Of a stretch of 64,000 nt of DNA, positions 1 to 7,001 are shown in pieces. How positions within the stretch are numbered: position 1 is the stretch's first letter; each line of letters opens with the position of its first letter. This DNA is from an uncultured Cytophagales bacterium (GTDB taxonomy: Bacteria; Bacteroidota; Bacteroidia; Cytophagales; Cyclobacteriaceae). Below the pieces are notes generated by a model. It saw only the letters and a program-made list of their open reading frames with translations, was not told where the DNA came from and ran no database searches. The stretch lies in the NCBI GenBank assembly GCA_913057175.1, contig CAJXNP010000002.1:62001-126000 (forward strand), written 5' to 3'. The translations under genes and the position numbers were made by a program.

Positions 1-258
1 TTTCCTAAACCAAAAACTCGCAAAGCTCATCATTCATTTAACATTGATGAACTGACCAAGTTAATTGACAATAGAACTCCGTTGGGATTTAATTATTATG
101 ATTTAAAAATAGACAATAGAAGTTTCGAAAAAATGGAGATCACTTTAGGGCCCAAAATTATTCCAGGTGATAAAGAAATAATTGAATCATTAATAAAAAG
201 ATTCAATCCAAAGGCGAGAGTTCATGCGAGTGTACTAACAAATAGAATCAGATCATAA
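1..258 (+). CDS. C-terminal fragment of an unrecognised protein (cut by window start)
   Basis: Frame 1 is open from the first base to a TAA at 256-258 and encodes 85 residues, so the gene starts upstream of the window. The visible part is polar and rich in Lys, Asn and Asp. It has a helix-like stretch (FNIDELTKLIDNRTP) and then an alternating hydrophobic segment (KMEITLGPKIIPG). It contains no membrane segment, signal peptide or cysteine. I do not recognise a family, and the composition fits a soluble protein. The next gene starts 70 bp downstream on the same strand, so the two could be co-transcribed. The reading frame is inferred only from openness and natural codon use. Confidence 0.5.
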   Translation, partial: FPKPKTRKAHHSFNIDELTKLIDNRTPLGFNYYDLKIDNRSFEKMEITLGPKIIPGDKEIIESLIKRFNPKARVHASVLTNRIRS

Positions 259-328
259 AATGTATACTCACTCTTGTGGATTATTAAGTTGGTGTTTCTA
301 AATTGGGATAAATAAATTCCAGAGCAAA

Positions 329-664
329 ATGAACACAAATCAAACCCACCTCAAGACTAATATTGAAATTTTAGAAATAAATCTTTGGAGAAAATGGCGA
401 CGTAACGATACAGACGATGTTTACTCTTTTATTCCAGGTCAATATGATAATGATAAGTTTAAAGACTTCAATACAGGCTTGTTAGTTACTAACGGTAGAA
501 CTTTTAGAATTGGATTCAAAGTTTTCGAGGAAAATAGCAAAAACAAACTTCAAATAGTTGATGAAGTTCTTGAAATTAAAAGTATTGACGGTAAGTCAAA
601 ACCGGCGAAAATGATCCTTATTGGTCCTCAAAACAATGAAATCCAATTTACTGAGGAAATATAA
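329..664 (+). CDS. Hypothetical soluble protein, 111 aa
   Basis: A 111-residue protein with ATG start and TAA stop. I see no signal peptide or membrane segment. The sequence alternates charged and hydrophobic residues (GLLVTNGRTFRIGFKVFEEN, then LQIVDEVLEIKSIDG), which suggests a small mostly beta protein. I do not recognise a family. It follows the truncated gene at the left edge on the same strand, and no hairpin separates them. Codon use resembles the neighbours. A function cannot be assigned; a small immunity-like or accessory protein is possible but purely speculative. Confidence 0.6.
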   Translation: MNTNQTHLKTNIEILEINLWRKWRRNDTDDVYSFIPGQYDNDKFKDFNTGLLVTNGRTFRIGFKVFEENSKNKLQIVDEVLEIKSIDGKSKPAKMILIGPQNNEIQFTEEI

Positions 665-989
665 CCTAATAGCAAAATGACCTTTAGAGGCTCCGTTTCA
701 AAATTACCCTAAAAAAATAGTATTTTCCGATACAAACTTGGAGATAGACTTTCCCATCCCCAACAAAAACCCTCAACCATTCATACAAATCGTTGGGGTG
801 GTGACTGGAAATAAAAATCGTTAAGCTGCCGGCTAGACGATCCCCAGCATTTTCAGGCATTGAGGTTTTTCTTCCAATACAATGCGAAATATGGAAACAA
901 AATGACTCATCCGTTTTAATAAATGACCTTTGGATTTTAACCCTCCAAGGGTTTCGAACCCTTGGAGGGTTGTGTTAAGCGGTTCGATC
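665..989. other. Non-coding stretch with one strong palindrome
   Basis: About 325 bp without a convincing gene. A 60-codon minus-strand frame (833-1015) crosses it, but that frame runs through the palindrome at 939-971 and overlaps the 3-prime end of the HU-like gene, so I do not call it. The stretch holds no tRNA-like or terminator-like structure apart from that palindrome. Confidence 0.5.
939..971. repeat. Palindromic repeat, copy 1 (15-bp perfect stem, 3-nt loop)
   Basis: The left arm AACCCTCCAAGGGTT (939-953) is the exact reverse complement of the right arm AACCCTTGGAGGGTT (957-971), with loop TCG. No T-run follows on either strand, so it does not look like an intrinsic terminator. A second copy of the same design lies at 1666-1694, with one compensatory pair change. 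It is likely an interspersed palindromic element of the REP type. Confidence 0.85.
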
Positions 990-1382
990 TTATGATTTGG
1001 AATTTGTTCTTTCAAAAGAAATATCTTTGACTTTACTTTTCATTTTCTTTGATGGAAGGAACCTGATCTTCACATTTCTGATTTTGGATTCATCTACATC
1101 CATTTTCGTATCCGAGCCCTCAGCCGAAGCCGACAGGTAAAAAGATCCCATAGAGCCAAACTCTACCCTTCTTCCCTGGAGCAACTGCCGGGGAACCAAC
1201 CTAAAAAATGATTCTAATACAGCTAGAACATCAGGTGGATTTACGGTAGAATAGTCTGTGATCAGATCGACCATTTGATCCAGGTCAACGGTTTCGGTTT
1301 TCGTTAGGAGAGGATAAAATTTTGCAGGAAGGTTTGTATCACCGGGGTCTACACGGTTTACAATTTTATATTTTACTGGCAT
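990..1382 (-). CDS. HU-like DNA-binding protein, Bacteroidota type
   Basis: A 130-residue protein starting MPVKYKIVNRVDPG, the usual opening of the Bacteroidota HU/IHF-like family; I prefer this Met to the one two codons upstream. The first half (about residues 1-60) fits the helical part of the HU fold. GRRVEFGSMGSFYLSASAEG (about 73-92) matches the beta region that in HU carries the G-x-G-x-F core, and the tail is basic (LPSKKMKSKVKD). Members of this family are thought to bind DNA as architectural proteins, often near mobile or polysaccharide loci. It lies between two related palindromes (939-971 and 1666-1694), which may be coincidence or may be its binding sites. A classical HU gene also exists at 27.5 kb, so this is a divergent paralogue. 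Confidence 0.75.
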   Translation of the reverse strand: MPVKYKIVNRVDPGDTNLPAKFYPLLTKTETVDLDQMVDLITDYSTVNPPDVLAVLESFFRLVPRQLLQGRRVEFGSMGSFYLSASAEGSDTKMDVDESKIRNVKIRFLPSKKMKSKVKDISFERTNSKS

Positions 1383-1583
1383 GATCATAAAAATTTAAGT
1401 GAAAAAAATATTTAAAACTCACAGGCCGGATCTTAGATAAAGAATTTGCATTATCCGGTTATAAGAATCAACGGCGGTTTTCATTCCACAGATTTCAATA
1501 AAGGGTGGTGAAATCCTAAAAAATGTTAAATGGGCTCTATTTCGACAAGATCAACGCAACAAATCATACGGTTCAAATAAAAT

Positions 1584-1643
1584 TGTCTTGCCCAACAGAT
1601 CAAAATGTGCTGGGCAGGAAATTTAAATGTCTCGCCCAAGAGA
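1584..1643. repeat. Near-direct repeat overlapping a stem-loop
   Basis: TGTCTTGCCCAACAGA (1584-1599) recurs as TGTCTCGCCCAAGAGA (1628-1643), 14 of 16 bases identical. The first copy can also fold with TGCTGGGCAGG (1608-1618) into an 11-pair stem with two G-U pairs. Purpose unknown. Confidence 0.6.
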
Positions 1644-1665
1644 ATTAGATTAGCTGATTATAAAA

Positions 1666-1694
1666 CCCTCCAGGGGTTCGGAACCCCTGGAGGG
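1666..1694. repeat. Palindromic repeat, copy 2 (13-bp perfect stem, 3-nt loop)
   Basis: CCCTCCAGGGGTT (1666-1678) pairs with AACCCCTGGAGGG (1682-1694), loop CGG. Compared with copy 1 at 941-969, stem position 8 is G instead of A and its partner is C instead of T, so pairing is kept. No T-run follows. Confidence 0.85.
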
Positions 1695-1794
1695 CTGAAA
1701 AAATAATATAAAATTTTCGATCTCTTTGTAAGAGAATTCAAATAATACAACCATTCGCCATGACAATGGGTCATATGATATATTACACCTGACT

Positions 1795-2205
1795 ATGAAG
1801 AAAATAGTACTATTAATTATCATCTCTCTTGTTATACAATCTTGCGAAAAAGAAATTGATCAAACAGACAATGATGATATCCATTTTTATTTTCTCCGAA
1901 TTAAAAATGATACGCCATTTATTTTTGAGAATGTTTATGCAGAACATGGTGCAAGTCAACATAATTTTGGTTCATTGCAACCCGATGAAATTTCCGAATA
2001 TAAAAACTTCGAACTCAATAAATCTGGTGATTATCCATTATTTAAAATAAGTACCAGGGATCAAGATTTTGAATTGGGTATCCAACCAATTGATCCTCCT
2101 CCAAACGAAGTAGTTACTACACATGAAAAATTACCACCATTAACGTGTGTGATAACAGTTAACCAGTTTAACAATAATAATCTGGGTTTATATTTTATAG
2201 AATAA
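1795..2205 (+). CDS. Hypothetical lipoprotein, 136 aa
   Basis: The N-terminus is a classical lipoprotein signal: MKK, a hydrophobic stretch (VLLIIISLVIQS) and Cys17 in a lipobox (IQSC). The mature protein should be acylated and anchored in the inner or outer membrane. After the cysteine comes an acidic linker (EKEIDQTDNDD), then a small beta-rich domain with segments such as FYFLRIKNDTPFIFENVYA and GDYPLFKISTRD. I recognise no family. The motif order (short acidic spacer, then beta sandwich-like domain) is common in small Bacteroidota surface lipoproteins. It stands alone, between a repeat-rich intergenic region and a secreted protein gene on the same strand 212 bp downstream. Confidence 0.7.
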   Translation: MKKIVLLIIISLVIQSCEKEIDQTDNDDIHFYFLRIKNDTPFIFENVYAEHGASQHNFGSLQPDEISEYKNFELNKSGDYPLFKISTRDQDFELGIQPIDPPPNEVVTTHEKLPPLTCVITVNQFNNNNLGLYFIE

Positions 2206-2417
2206 ACCGGCAAGTATATAATCAACAGATTGGTTAAGGCTCTTTAATAGACCAAAGAAAAATATTGAAAATCGACAGAATCCTGAAGTTAGAATTTAAA
2301 CATTAGTTTAAAAAATGTCAGACGGCTTTATCCTGTCATTATGTTTAGTTCATAATTAATTGATTATTAACTATTTAAGCGGTAAATTGAATAGACACCT
2401 ATACACAAATTATCAAG

Positions 2418-3212
2418 ATGAAAAAGTTTACCACAATCATGGCGATCATGCTTATAGTATGCATGATTTCCAACCAATCAGTTGCACAAGATGAGGAAGC
2501 CAAACCTCAAATGCTGTTGATCCACACAGATCATGTCTTGCCCTCTGCTGCTTCGGACTACGAAGAAACCGCAAAAAACCTAAGCACCCTTTTAAAGGAA
2601 AATAGCATTCAGGATTTAGAATATTTTGCTTTTACACAATCGGATGGAGATTATTTGTATGTGAATTTCATTGAAAGCTTTGCAGACCTTGATAAAAATC
2701 CTTTTGATGCCCTGAAAGAAAAATTAAGCGACGATGAATGGGAAAACATCTGGAAGGGATTTAATGATGCCTATCTGTCTCATTCAGATAAAATTGTCTA
2801 TTATCATCCTGGCTTGTCTTACAAAGCTGAAAAGCTTCAGGAAGGTGACAATAGTTATCGGGTTTGGTTTTTTTGCTACTTCGAGGAGAAACATTGGGAC
2901 GCCGTCAAGTCAGTATCAAACAAATGGGTAGAGCTATATGAAAAATACAACATAGAGTCCGGCTATACGACGTATACCAGTGGTTTTGGATTTGATGGAC
3001 CCTTCATTGTCTTTCACATGTGGGCAAAAAGTCCGGTAGATTTTTATACCCAGGAACAAAATACATGGAAAACTACAGGTGAAGACGGTAAAAAATTGTG
3101 GGAAGAAACAGCACAATATTTTTACAAAACTGAAAAAATTGATGGCTGGTTCAGACCAGATCTATCCTATATAATGGAAACAGAAGAAATTGCTGATGCA
3201 GATAACGAATAA
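2418..3212 (+). CDS. Secreted two-domain protein, dimeric alpha/beta-barrel-like
   Basis: A 264-residue protein with a signal peptide (MKKFTTIMAIMLIVCMISNQ, likely cleaved at about residue 23-24). The mature part appears to be two tandem copies of one fold, about residues 30-120 and 135-235. Each contains an opening beta strand (MLLIHTDHVLP; YRVWFFCYFEEK), a long amphipathic helix (YEETAKNLSTLLKEN; WDAVKSVSNKWVELYEKYN) and a later strand (GDYLYVNFIES; GPFIVFHMWAKS). This layout resembles a fused ABM/EthD-type ferredoxin-like barrel. Such folds often bind small hydrophobic molecules, but no catalytic residue stands out, so no reaction is assigned. The C-terminus is acidic. It is expected in the periplasm and appears monocistronic. 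Confidence 0.7.
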   Translation: MKKFTTIMAIMLIVCMISNQSVAQDEEAKPQMLLIHTDHVLPSAASDYEETAKNLSTLLKENSIQDLEYFAFTQSDGDYLYVNFIESFADLDKNPFDALKEKLSDDEWENIWKGFNDAYLSHSDKIVYYHPGLSYKAEKLQEGDNSYRVWFFCYFEEKHWDAVKSVSNKWVELYEKYNIESGYTTYTSGFGFDGPFIVFHMWAKSPVDFYTQEQNTWKTTGEDGKKLWEETAQYFYKTEKIDGWFRPDLSYIMETEEIADADNE

Positions 3213-3235
3213 TTACTTTTAAACTTTTGACTTGG

Positions 3236-3276
3236 TATATCCTGAGTAATTTCATTTTGAAAATATTCAGGATATA
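3236..3276. repeat. Inverted repeat downstream of the secreted protein gene
   Basis: TATATCCTGA (3236-3245) is the exact reverse complement of TCAGGATATA (3267-3276), with an AT-rich interior that can pair further. It lies 24 bp after the stop at 3212 and is followed by a T-rich stretch interrupted by GC, so it may be a weak terminator. Confidence 0.5.
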
Positions 3277-3461
3277 TCGGATTTTGCTTTTAATGAGGCC
3301 ATTAAAAAGCTTTAAATTATGCGAATTCCTTCAAAATACTTTGCGAGATACTTCATGGAGATCCTGGAATAAATCTGGGAATTTCTACTCTTGTCTGGTC
3401 TTGAAGGTTGAATCTTTGGACATTTATTTGACCAATAACTTATTAACTCAATAACCAATAA

Positions 3462-4379
3462 CTATTTAATTAATTCCCCAAATCTCTCATTAAATCCCCT
3501 GATCCCCTGCAATCCACCGGTATGAATCGCGAGAAGGGTTGATCCTTTTTTAAAAAAGTCCTTTTCCAACAGATCAAATATTCCAAACATCATTTTTCCT
3601 GTGTAAACAGGATCGAGTTGAACTCTGAAATCCATTTTGAATTTATTGATGAATGACGCCAGGTCCCAGTTGTATTTAGCATAGCCCCCAAAATGATAAT
3701 CAGTGATCAACTCCCAGTTACCCCATGTTCTTGAGTTTCTTTCCAAAATCAGTTTGTCTATTTCTTTTTTTAAAAATTCACCTCCTTTCAAGACTGGAAA
3801 TCCCAAAACTTTTTTGTCTCCTTTCAATCCACTGATAATCCCGGCAAGAGTTCCCCCCGTTCCACAAGAGCAACAAATAATATCAAAATCCATATCGATC
3901 TCATCGATGATTTCCTCACATCCCTCTACAGCCAATGTATTCGAACCACCCTCTGGCACAATAAATACCACACCAAACTTATCTTTTAATGCATGAATGA
4001 ATTCATCGTCATCTTTTTTTCGAAAATGTTCTCGTGAGATATATTCCAGTCTCATTCCATATTCCACAGAATCCTTCAGCGTCGGATTTAAAGGCTCAAT
4101 TCGTTCCCCTCTTATTATACCAATCGTCTGAAAACTATATTTATTTCCTGCATAAGCCAAAGCATGAATATGATTGGAATATGCCCCTCCAAATGTCAGG
4201 ATTGTTTTATATCCTAGTTCCTCCGCTTTGAGGAAATTATATTTCAGCTTGCGGAACTTATTCCCAGAGATACAAGGGTCGATCTGATCCTCCCGTTTGA
4301 TGAAAAGCCGTACTTCTTTTTGAGTAAGCAATTCATTTTTTAATTCCTGAATTTCAGTTGGCTTTTGTAATTCAAACAT
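3462..4379 (-). CDS. PLP-dependent ACC deaminase / D-cysteine desulfhydrase family protein
   Basis: The 305-residue form starting MFELQKPTEIQEL is preferred; the 54 in-frame codons upstream (to 4541) are Cys-rich and do not resemble the family. The PLP lysine lies in SGNKFRKLKYN (about residues 35-45). The signature GGAYSNHIHALAYAG follows, and CGTGGTLAGIISGL (about 175) is the phosphate-binding glycine loop. Fold type II enzymes of this group either deaminate 1-aminocyclopropane-1-carboxylate to 2-oxobutyrate or release sulfide from D-cysteine; in Bacteroidota D-cysteine desulfhydrase activity seems more likely, but sequence alone does not decide. It is soluble, cytoplasmic and apparently monocistronic, divergent from the rluD-like gene. 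Confidence 0.85.
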   Translation of the reverse strand: MFELQKPTEIQELKNELLTQKEVRLFIKREDQIDPCISGNKFRKLKYNFLKAEELGYKTILTFGGAYSNHIHALAYAGNKYSFQTIGIIRGERIEPLNPTLKDSVEYGMRLEYISREHFRKKDDDEFIHALKDKFGVVFIVPEGGSNTLAVEGCEEIIDEIDMDFDIICCSCGTGGTLAGIISGLKGDKKVLGFPVLKGGEFLKKEIDKLILERNSRTWGNWELITDYHFGGYAKYNWDLASFINKFKMDFRVQLDPVYTGKMMFGIFDLLEKDFFKKGSTLLAIHTGGLQGIRGFNERFGELIK

Positions 4380-4637
4380 TATTTGGGAGATTTGGCACAA
4401 TTTAAAGAAACATTTTTGGCAAACGGAAGCATTTGTTTGGACAACAAGGTGAATGCATATACAAAAACACATTTCAGAATGTCGAATTTTAACCTGAAAA
4501 AACGATCTTTTAGATTTAACATACCCCTTCACCCCTTTCAAAAGGGGAATATCGGTGTTTTTTGCAGGTTAAAATTCTTAAATGCGTCAGCTCAGTTGGG
4601 ACAACTATTGAGTTTGCGAAGATTTATTTAAGAAAAA

Positions 4638-5675
4638 ATGACGGATTTTGATAAGGAATTGGAAAATGAAGATCAAGATGATGAGCTTTTTGAGCATCAC
4701 CGGATAGTGGTTGATACCAAACAAAACTTGCTGAGGATTGATAAATTCCTGATGGACCGCCTGCCAAATGTAACCCGAAACAAGATCCAGTCAGGGATCA
4801 AAGATGGGTTTGTAAAGGTTAATGATCAGGATGTCAAACCCAATTATAAGGTCAGGCCAAAAGATGAAATAATCATCTCTTTTCCGGAACCACCCAGGGA
4901 TACTGAAGTCATCCCGGAAAACATTTCTTTAGATATCGTTTTTGAAGATGAGTATCTGCTGGTTGTTAACAAACCGGCAGGTATGGTGGTTCACCCCGCC
5001 TATCAAAACTGGACAGGCACCCTGGTTAATGCATTGACGTATCATTTTAAAAACCTACCGGAAATGAAGGGAAATGAAGGTCGACCAGGACTAGTCCACC
5101 GGATTGATAAAGACACTTCGGGACTTCTTGTTATAGCCAAAACTGAGGATGTGATAAACGGATTAGCCAAACAGTTTTTTGATCACAGCATTGAGAGGAC
5201 GTATTATGCCCTGGTGTGGGGGGAGCCCAATCCATCAGACGGGACCATCAATGTCAATCTGGGAAGAAGCTTAAAAGACAGGCGTGTAACAACCGCTTTT
5301 CCTGATGGAGATTTTGGAAGAACAGCCATCACCCATTATAAAACCATTCAGAATCTCCGTTATATCTCACTGATCCAGTGCAATCTTGAGACAGGACGAA
5401 CACACCAGATCCGCGCACATATGAAATACATTGGTCATCCGCTTTTTAATGATGCTACATACGGAGGTGACCAGGTATTGAAGGGAACCCAGTTTTCCAA
5501 ATACAAAGCCTTTGTTGAAAACTGTTTTAAGTTGATCCCAAGGCAAGCACTGCACGCAAAGTCATTGGGCTTTATTCACCCCATTACAAAAGAAAAAATA
5601 CAATTTGATTCGGAGCTGCCAGAGGACTTTGTTGCTGTACTGGAAAAATGGGAGAATTATGTGCAGTATAATTGA
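4638..5675 (+). CDS. rluD: RluA-family 23S rRNA pseudouridine synthase (RluD-like)
   Basis: A 345-residue enzyme, usual length for RluD. An S4 RNA-binding domain occupies about residues 30-90 (RIDKFLMDRLPNVTRNKIQ, then VKVNDQDVKPNYKVRPKDEI). The catalytic domain follows, with the active-site motif HRIDKDTSGLLVIAK (about 155-169), whose aspartate attacks the uridine. GRTHQIRAHMKYIGHPLFND (about 253-272) is the conserved RluA motif III. RluD-type enzymes make pseudouridines in helix 69 of 23S rRNA. The N-terminal 20 residues are acidic (ELENEDQDDELFEHH) and look like a lineage-specific extension. It is apparently transcribed alone; the upstream 258 bp contains only an imperfect CCCCTT/AAGGGG hairpin at 4532-4547. 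Confidence 0.93.
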   Translation: MTDFDKELENEDQDDELFEHHRIVVDTKQNLLRIDKFLMDRLPNVTRNKIQSGIKDGFVKVNDQDVKPNYKVRPKDEIIISFPEPPRDTEVIPENISLDIVFEDEYLLVVNKPAGMVVHPAYQNWTGTLVNALTYHFKNLPEMKGNEGRPGLVHRIDKDTSGLLVIAKTEDVINGLAKQFFDHSIERTYYALVWGEPNPSDGTINVNLGRSLKDRRVTTAFPDGDFGRTAITHYKTIQNLRYISLIQCNLETGRTHQIRAHMKYIGHPLFNDATYGGDQVLKGTQFSKYKAFVENCFKLIPRQALHAKSLGFIHPITKEKIQFDSELPEDFVAVLEKWENYVQYN

Positions 5676-5828
5676 CAGTGTCGTTCCCTCCAATTAATGA
5701 CATGCGATCGACTTTGCAGACTCTGGTATAAAATCATTTATGGCATTAATAATCTCGATTAACTATTAAGTAAAAATTTCGTAGTTTCGAATAAAATCAA
5801 TCATTTTAATCTAGTGCTAAATTAGACT

Positions 5829-6059
5829 ATGGAAACATTGGTGGTTACCGTCGATACCAAAAAGAATGTCAACTTTCTTAAAAAGCTCTTACTTAAATTT
5901 AATTTTGTAATAGACATAAAATCAAGATCCTCAGATAGAAAACCAAAAGCAATAATTAATGTAGCGGGAAAACTTCATGCTTATGCAGATCCTAGCAAGC
6001 AAAAGCAAGAAAAATTCGCCTGGGAGAAAATAGCTAGAGATAAGCATGGTAATTTCTGA
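5829..6059 (+). CDS. Putative antitoxin of a PIN-domain toxin-antitoxin pair
   Basis: A 76-residue protein whose last 14 bases overlap the PIN-domain toxin gene, a coupling typical of type II toxin-antitoxin operons. It begins METLVVTVDTKKNVNFLKKL, a strand-helix start like those of several small Bacteroidota antitoxins, and its C-terminal half is rich in Lys and aromatic residues (SKQKQEKFAWEKIARDKHGNF), which could wrap around the toxin. I do not recognise an AbrB, RHH, Phd or MazE domain, so the DNA-binding type is unclear. The role is inferred from position and size. The product should be a cytoplasmic, labile protein that neutralises the downstream nuclease and represses the operon. Confidence 0.65.
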   Translation: METLVVTVDTKKNVNFLKKLLLKFNFVIDIKSRSSDRKPKAIINVAGKLHAYADPSKQKQEKFAWEKIARDKHGNF

Positions 6060-6417
6060 TGCGAATTACATATTAAGATATCTCCTAAACGATATTGAAG
6101 AGCAGTTCTTAATCGCTAAAACATCTATTGAAAACGATGAGGTTTTTATTCATGACTTCATTGTTGCTGAAGTAGTTTATGTACTTGAAAAGGTTTATTC
6201 TATTCAGAGAAAAGAAATAAAAGAAGTTTTGGAGAACTTGTTACTCTATCCAAATATACTTCTGACAAAGAAAAAAGTCATTTTAAAATCATTGGAATTG
6301 TATTCGGATAACAATATTGATTATTCTGATGCTCTTCTTATAGGGTACTTTCAGTCTGCTGAATCAAATAAATTGCTAACTTTTGATAAGGGAATTTTAA
6401 AAATAATTGAAAAATAA
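6046..6417 (+). CDS. PIN-domain ribonuclease toxin (VapC-like)
   Basis: A 123-residue protein with a full PIN-domain layout. The acidic residues expected to hold Mg/Mn are visible: Asp5 in MVISDANYILRYLLND, Glu42 in DFIVAEVVYVLEKV, Asp95 in IDYSDALLIG, and Asp114 in LLTFDKGILKI. Proteins of this family cleave RNA, often tRNA or rRNA, when released from their antitoxin. The start codon lies 14 bp inside the upstream antitoxin frame, so translation is likely coupled. The residues N-terminal to Glu42 and the length match single-domain VapC-type toxins. All key residues are present, so there is no sign of decay. Confidence 0.85.
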   Translation: MVISDANYILRYLLNDIEEQFLIAKTSIENDEVFIHDFIVAEVVYVLEKVYSIQRKEIKEVLENLLLYPNILLTKKKVILKSLELYSDNNIDYSDALLIGYFQSAESNKLLTFDKGILKIIEK

Positions 6418-6494
6418 AAATGCTCTTATGCTCAGGCCTGACTTTAATAATAGGGTTGTATTTTACCATTACAATGGCGTTGATTTTTAGTCAT

Positions 6495-6519
6495 AAAAAA
6501 ACCGGGAAGAACCCGGTTT
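6495..6519 (-). terminator. Intrinsic terminator of the 88-aa protein gene
   Basis: AAACCGGG (6499-6506) pairs with CCCGGTTT (6512-6519), loop AAGAA; on the minus strand the stem runs into seven or more T residues. It lies directly after the stop codon at 6526. Confidence 0.85.
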
Positions 6520-6525
6520 AAATCT

Positions 6526-6792
6526 TTAGGCAGTTGCAATAGCCTTTTCCAATTCATCAATTAGCTTTTTGGAAACTTGTCTGGGCTTTTTCTCCTTGTA
6601 TTTTTTCAATTTGGTCAAGGCCATAGCGCCGATTTCATAAAGCCCAACCGGATTTTGGTCAAATCGATAACTTCCGATAACGTATTCCAGCTTGGATTCC
6701 ACATCGTTAAAGTCATCTGCTCCGATTTGTTTGATTTTTACTAAGGCATCTTCACATGCTTGTTCAATTTTTTGATTTGGTGACGAACTCAT
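6526..6792 (-). CDS. Small conserved-looking cytoplasmic protein, 88 aa
   Basis: An 88-residue, mostly helical protein (KIEQACEDALVKIKQIGADD; SKLEYVIGSYRFDQNPVGLY; ALTKLKKYKEKKPRQVSKK) with no signal or membrane segment. It has an acidic first half and a basic second half. I recognise no named family, although the sequence style (a short helix bundle with the segment GSYRFDQNPVGLYEIG) suggests a conserved Bacteroidota protein rather than a chance frame. It has its own promoter (TATTTTTG at 6850-6857) and a strong terminator (6495-6519), so it is a monocistronic, well-insulated unit. Function unknown. Confidence 0.75.
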   Translation of the reverse strand: MSSSPNQKIEQACEDALVKIKQIGADDFNDVESKLEYVIGSYRFDQNPVGLYEIGAMALTKLKKYKEKKPRQVSKKLIDELEKAIATA

Positions 6793-6849
6793 ATTAATTG
6801 TAATTTAATAAAATGTTAATGATCTATTAGTTTCGTTGTTTTGACCATG

Positions 6850-6882
6850 CAAAAATAGAACTTTCATTACAAATAAAACAAC
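6850..6882 (-). promoter_or_regulatory. Bacteroidota-type promoter for the 88-aa protein gene
   Basis: Minus strand TATTTTTG (6857 to 6850) matches the TAnnTTTG -7 element; GTTG (6882 to 6879) sits 21 bases upstream at the -33 position. The expected leader is about 50 nt. Confidence 0.6.
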
Positions 6883-6961
6883 ATATTGTCTATTTTTTTG
6901 AATAAAGAGTAATTAATACACTTACTAAATCACTACATAGTATTTTTAAATACGCATTCTA

Positions 6962-6969
6962 TATTTTTG
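6962..6969 (+). promoter_or_regulatory. -7 promoter element of the hydantoinase/oxoprolinase gene
   Basis: TATTTTTG matches TAnnTTTG. Its last base is the G of the GTG at 6969, so that GTG would lie upstream of the transcript start; this supports the in-frame GTG at 7002 as the real start codon. The -33 region is only T-rich. Confidence 0.6.
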
Positions 6970-7001
6970 TGATTCATAGAAACCGGAACAAAAATTCTTG
7001 T

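Larger units (their letters stand above)
1383..1794. other. Non-coding stretch with clustered repeats
   Basis: About 410 bp without an open frame. It contains a stem-loop and near-direct repeat at 1584-1643, the second palindrome at 1666-1694, and a short TCTCTT/AAGAGA inverted repeat just after 1715. Promoters for the divergent HU-like and lipoprotein genes must lie here, but I see no clear TAnnTTTG element. Confidence 0.5.

Noticed and set aside
833-1015. Minus-strand 60-codon frame
   Set aside because: It passes through the palindrome at 939-971 and overlaps the HU-like gene end; no family resemblance and no promoter or partner gene.
939-1694. The palindromes as intrinsic terminators
   Set aside because: Neither has a T-run on either strand, and the second is not directly after a gene.
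3227-3454. Plus-strand 75-codon frame after the secreted protein
   Set aside because: It reads through the inverted repeat 3236-3276, is aromatic-rich with no domain pattern, and has no promoter.
4380-4541. 54-codon N-terminal extension of the PLP-dependent deaminase
   Set aside because: Cys-rich and unlike the family; the Met at 4379 gives the normal family start.
4532-4547. CCCCTT/AAGGGG hairpin before rluD
   Set aside because: The stem is short with a small loop and the next T-run is 11 bases away; insufficient to call a terminator for any gene.
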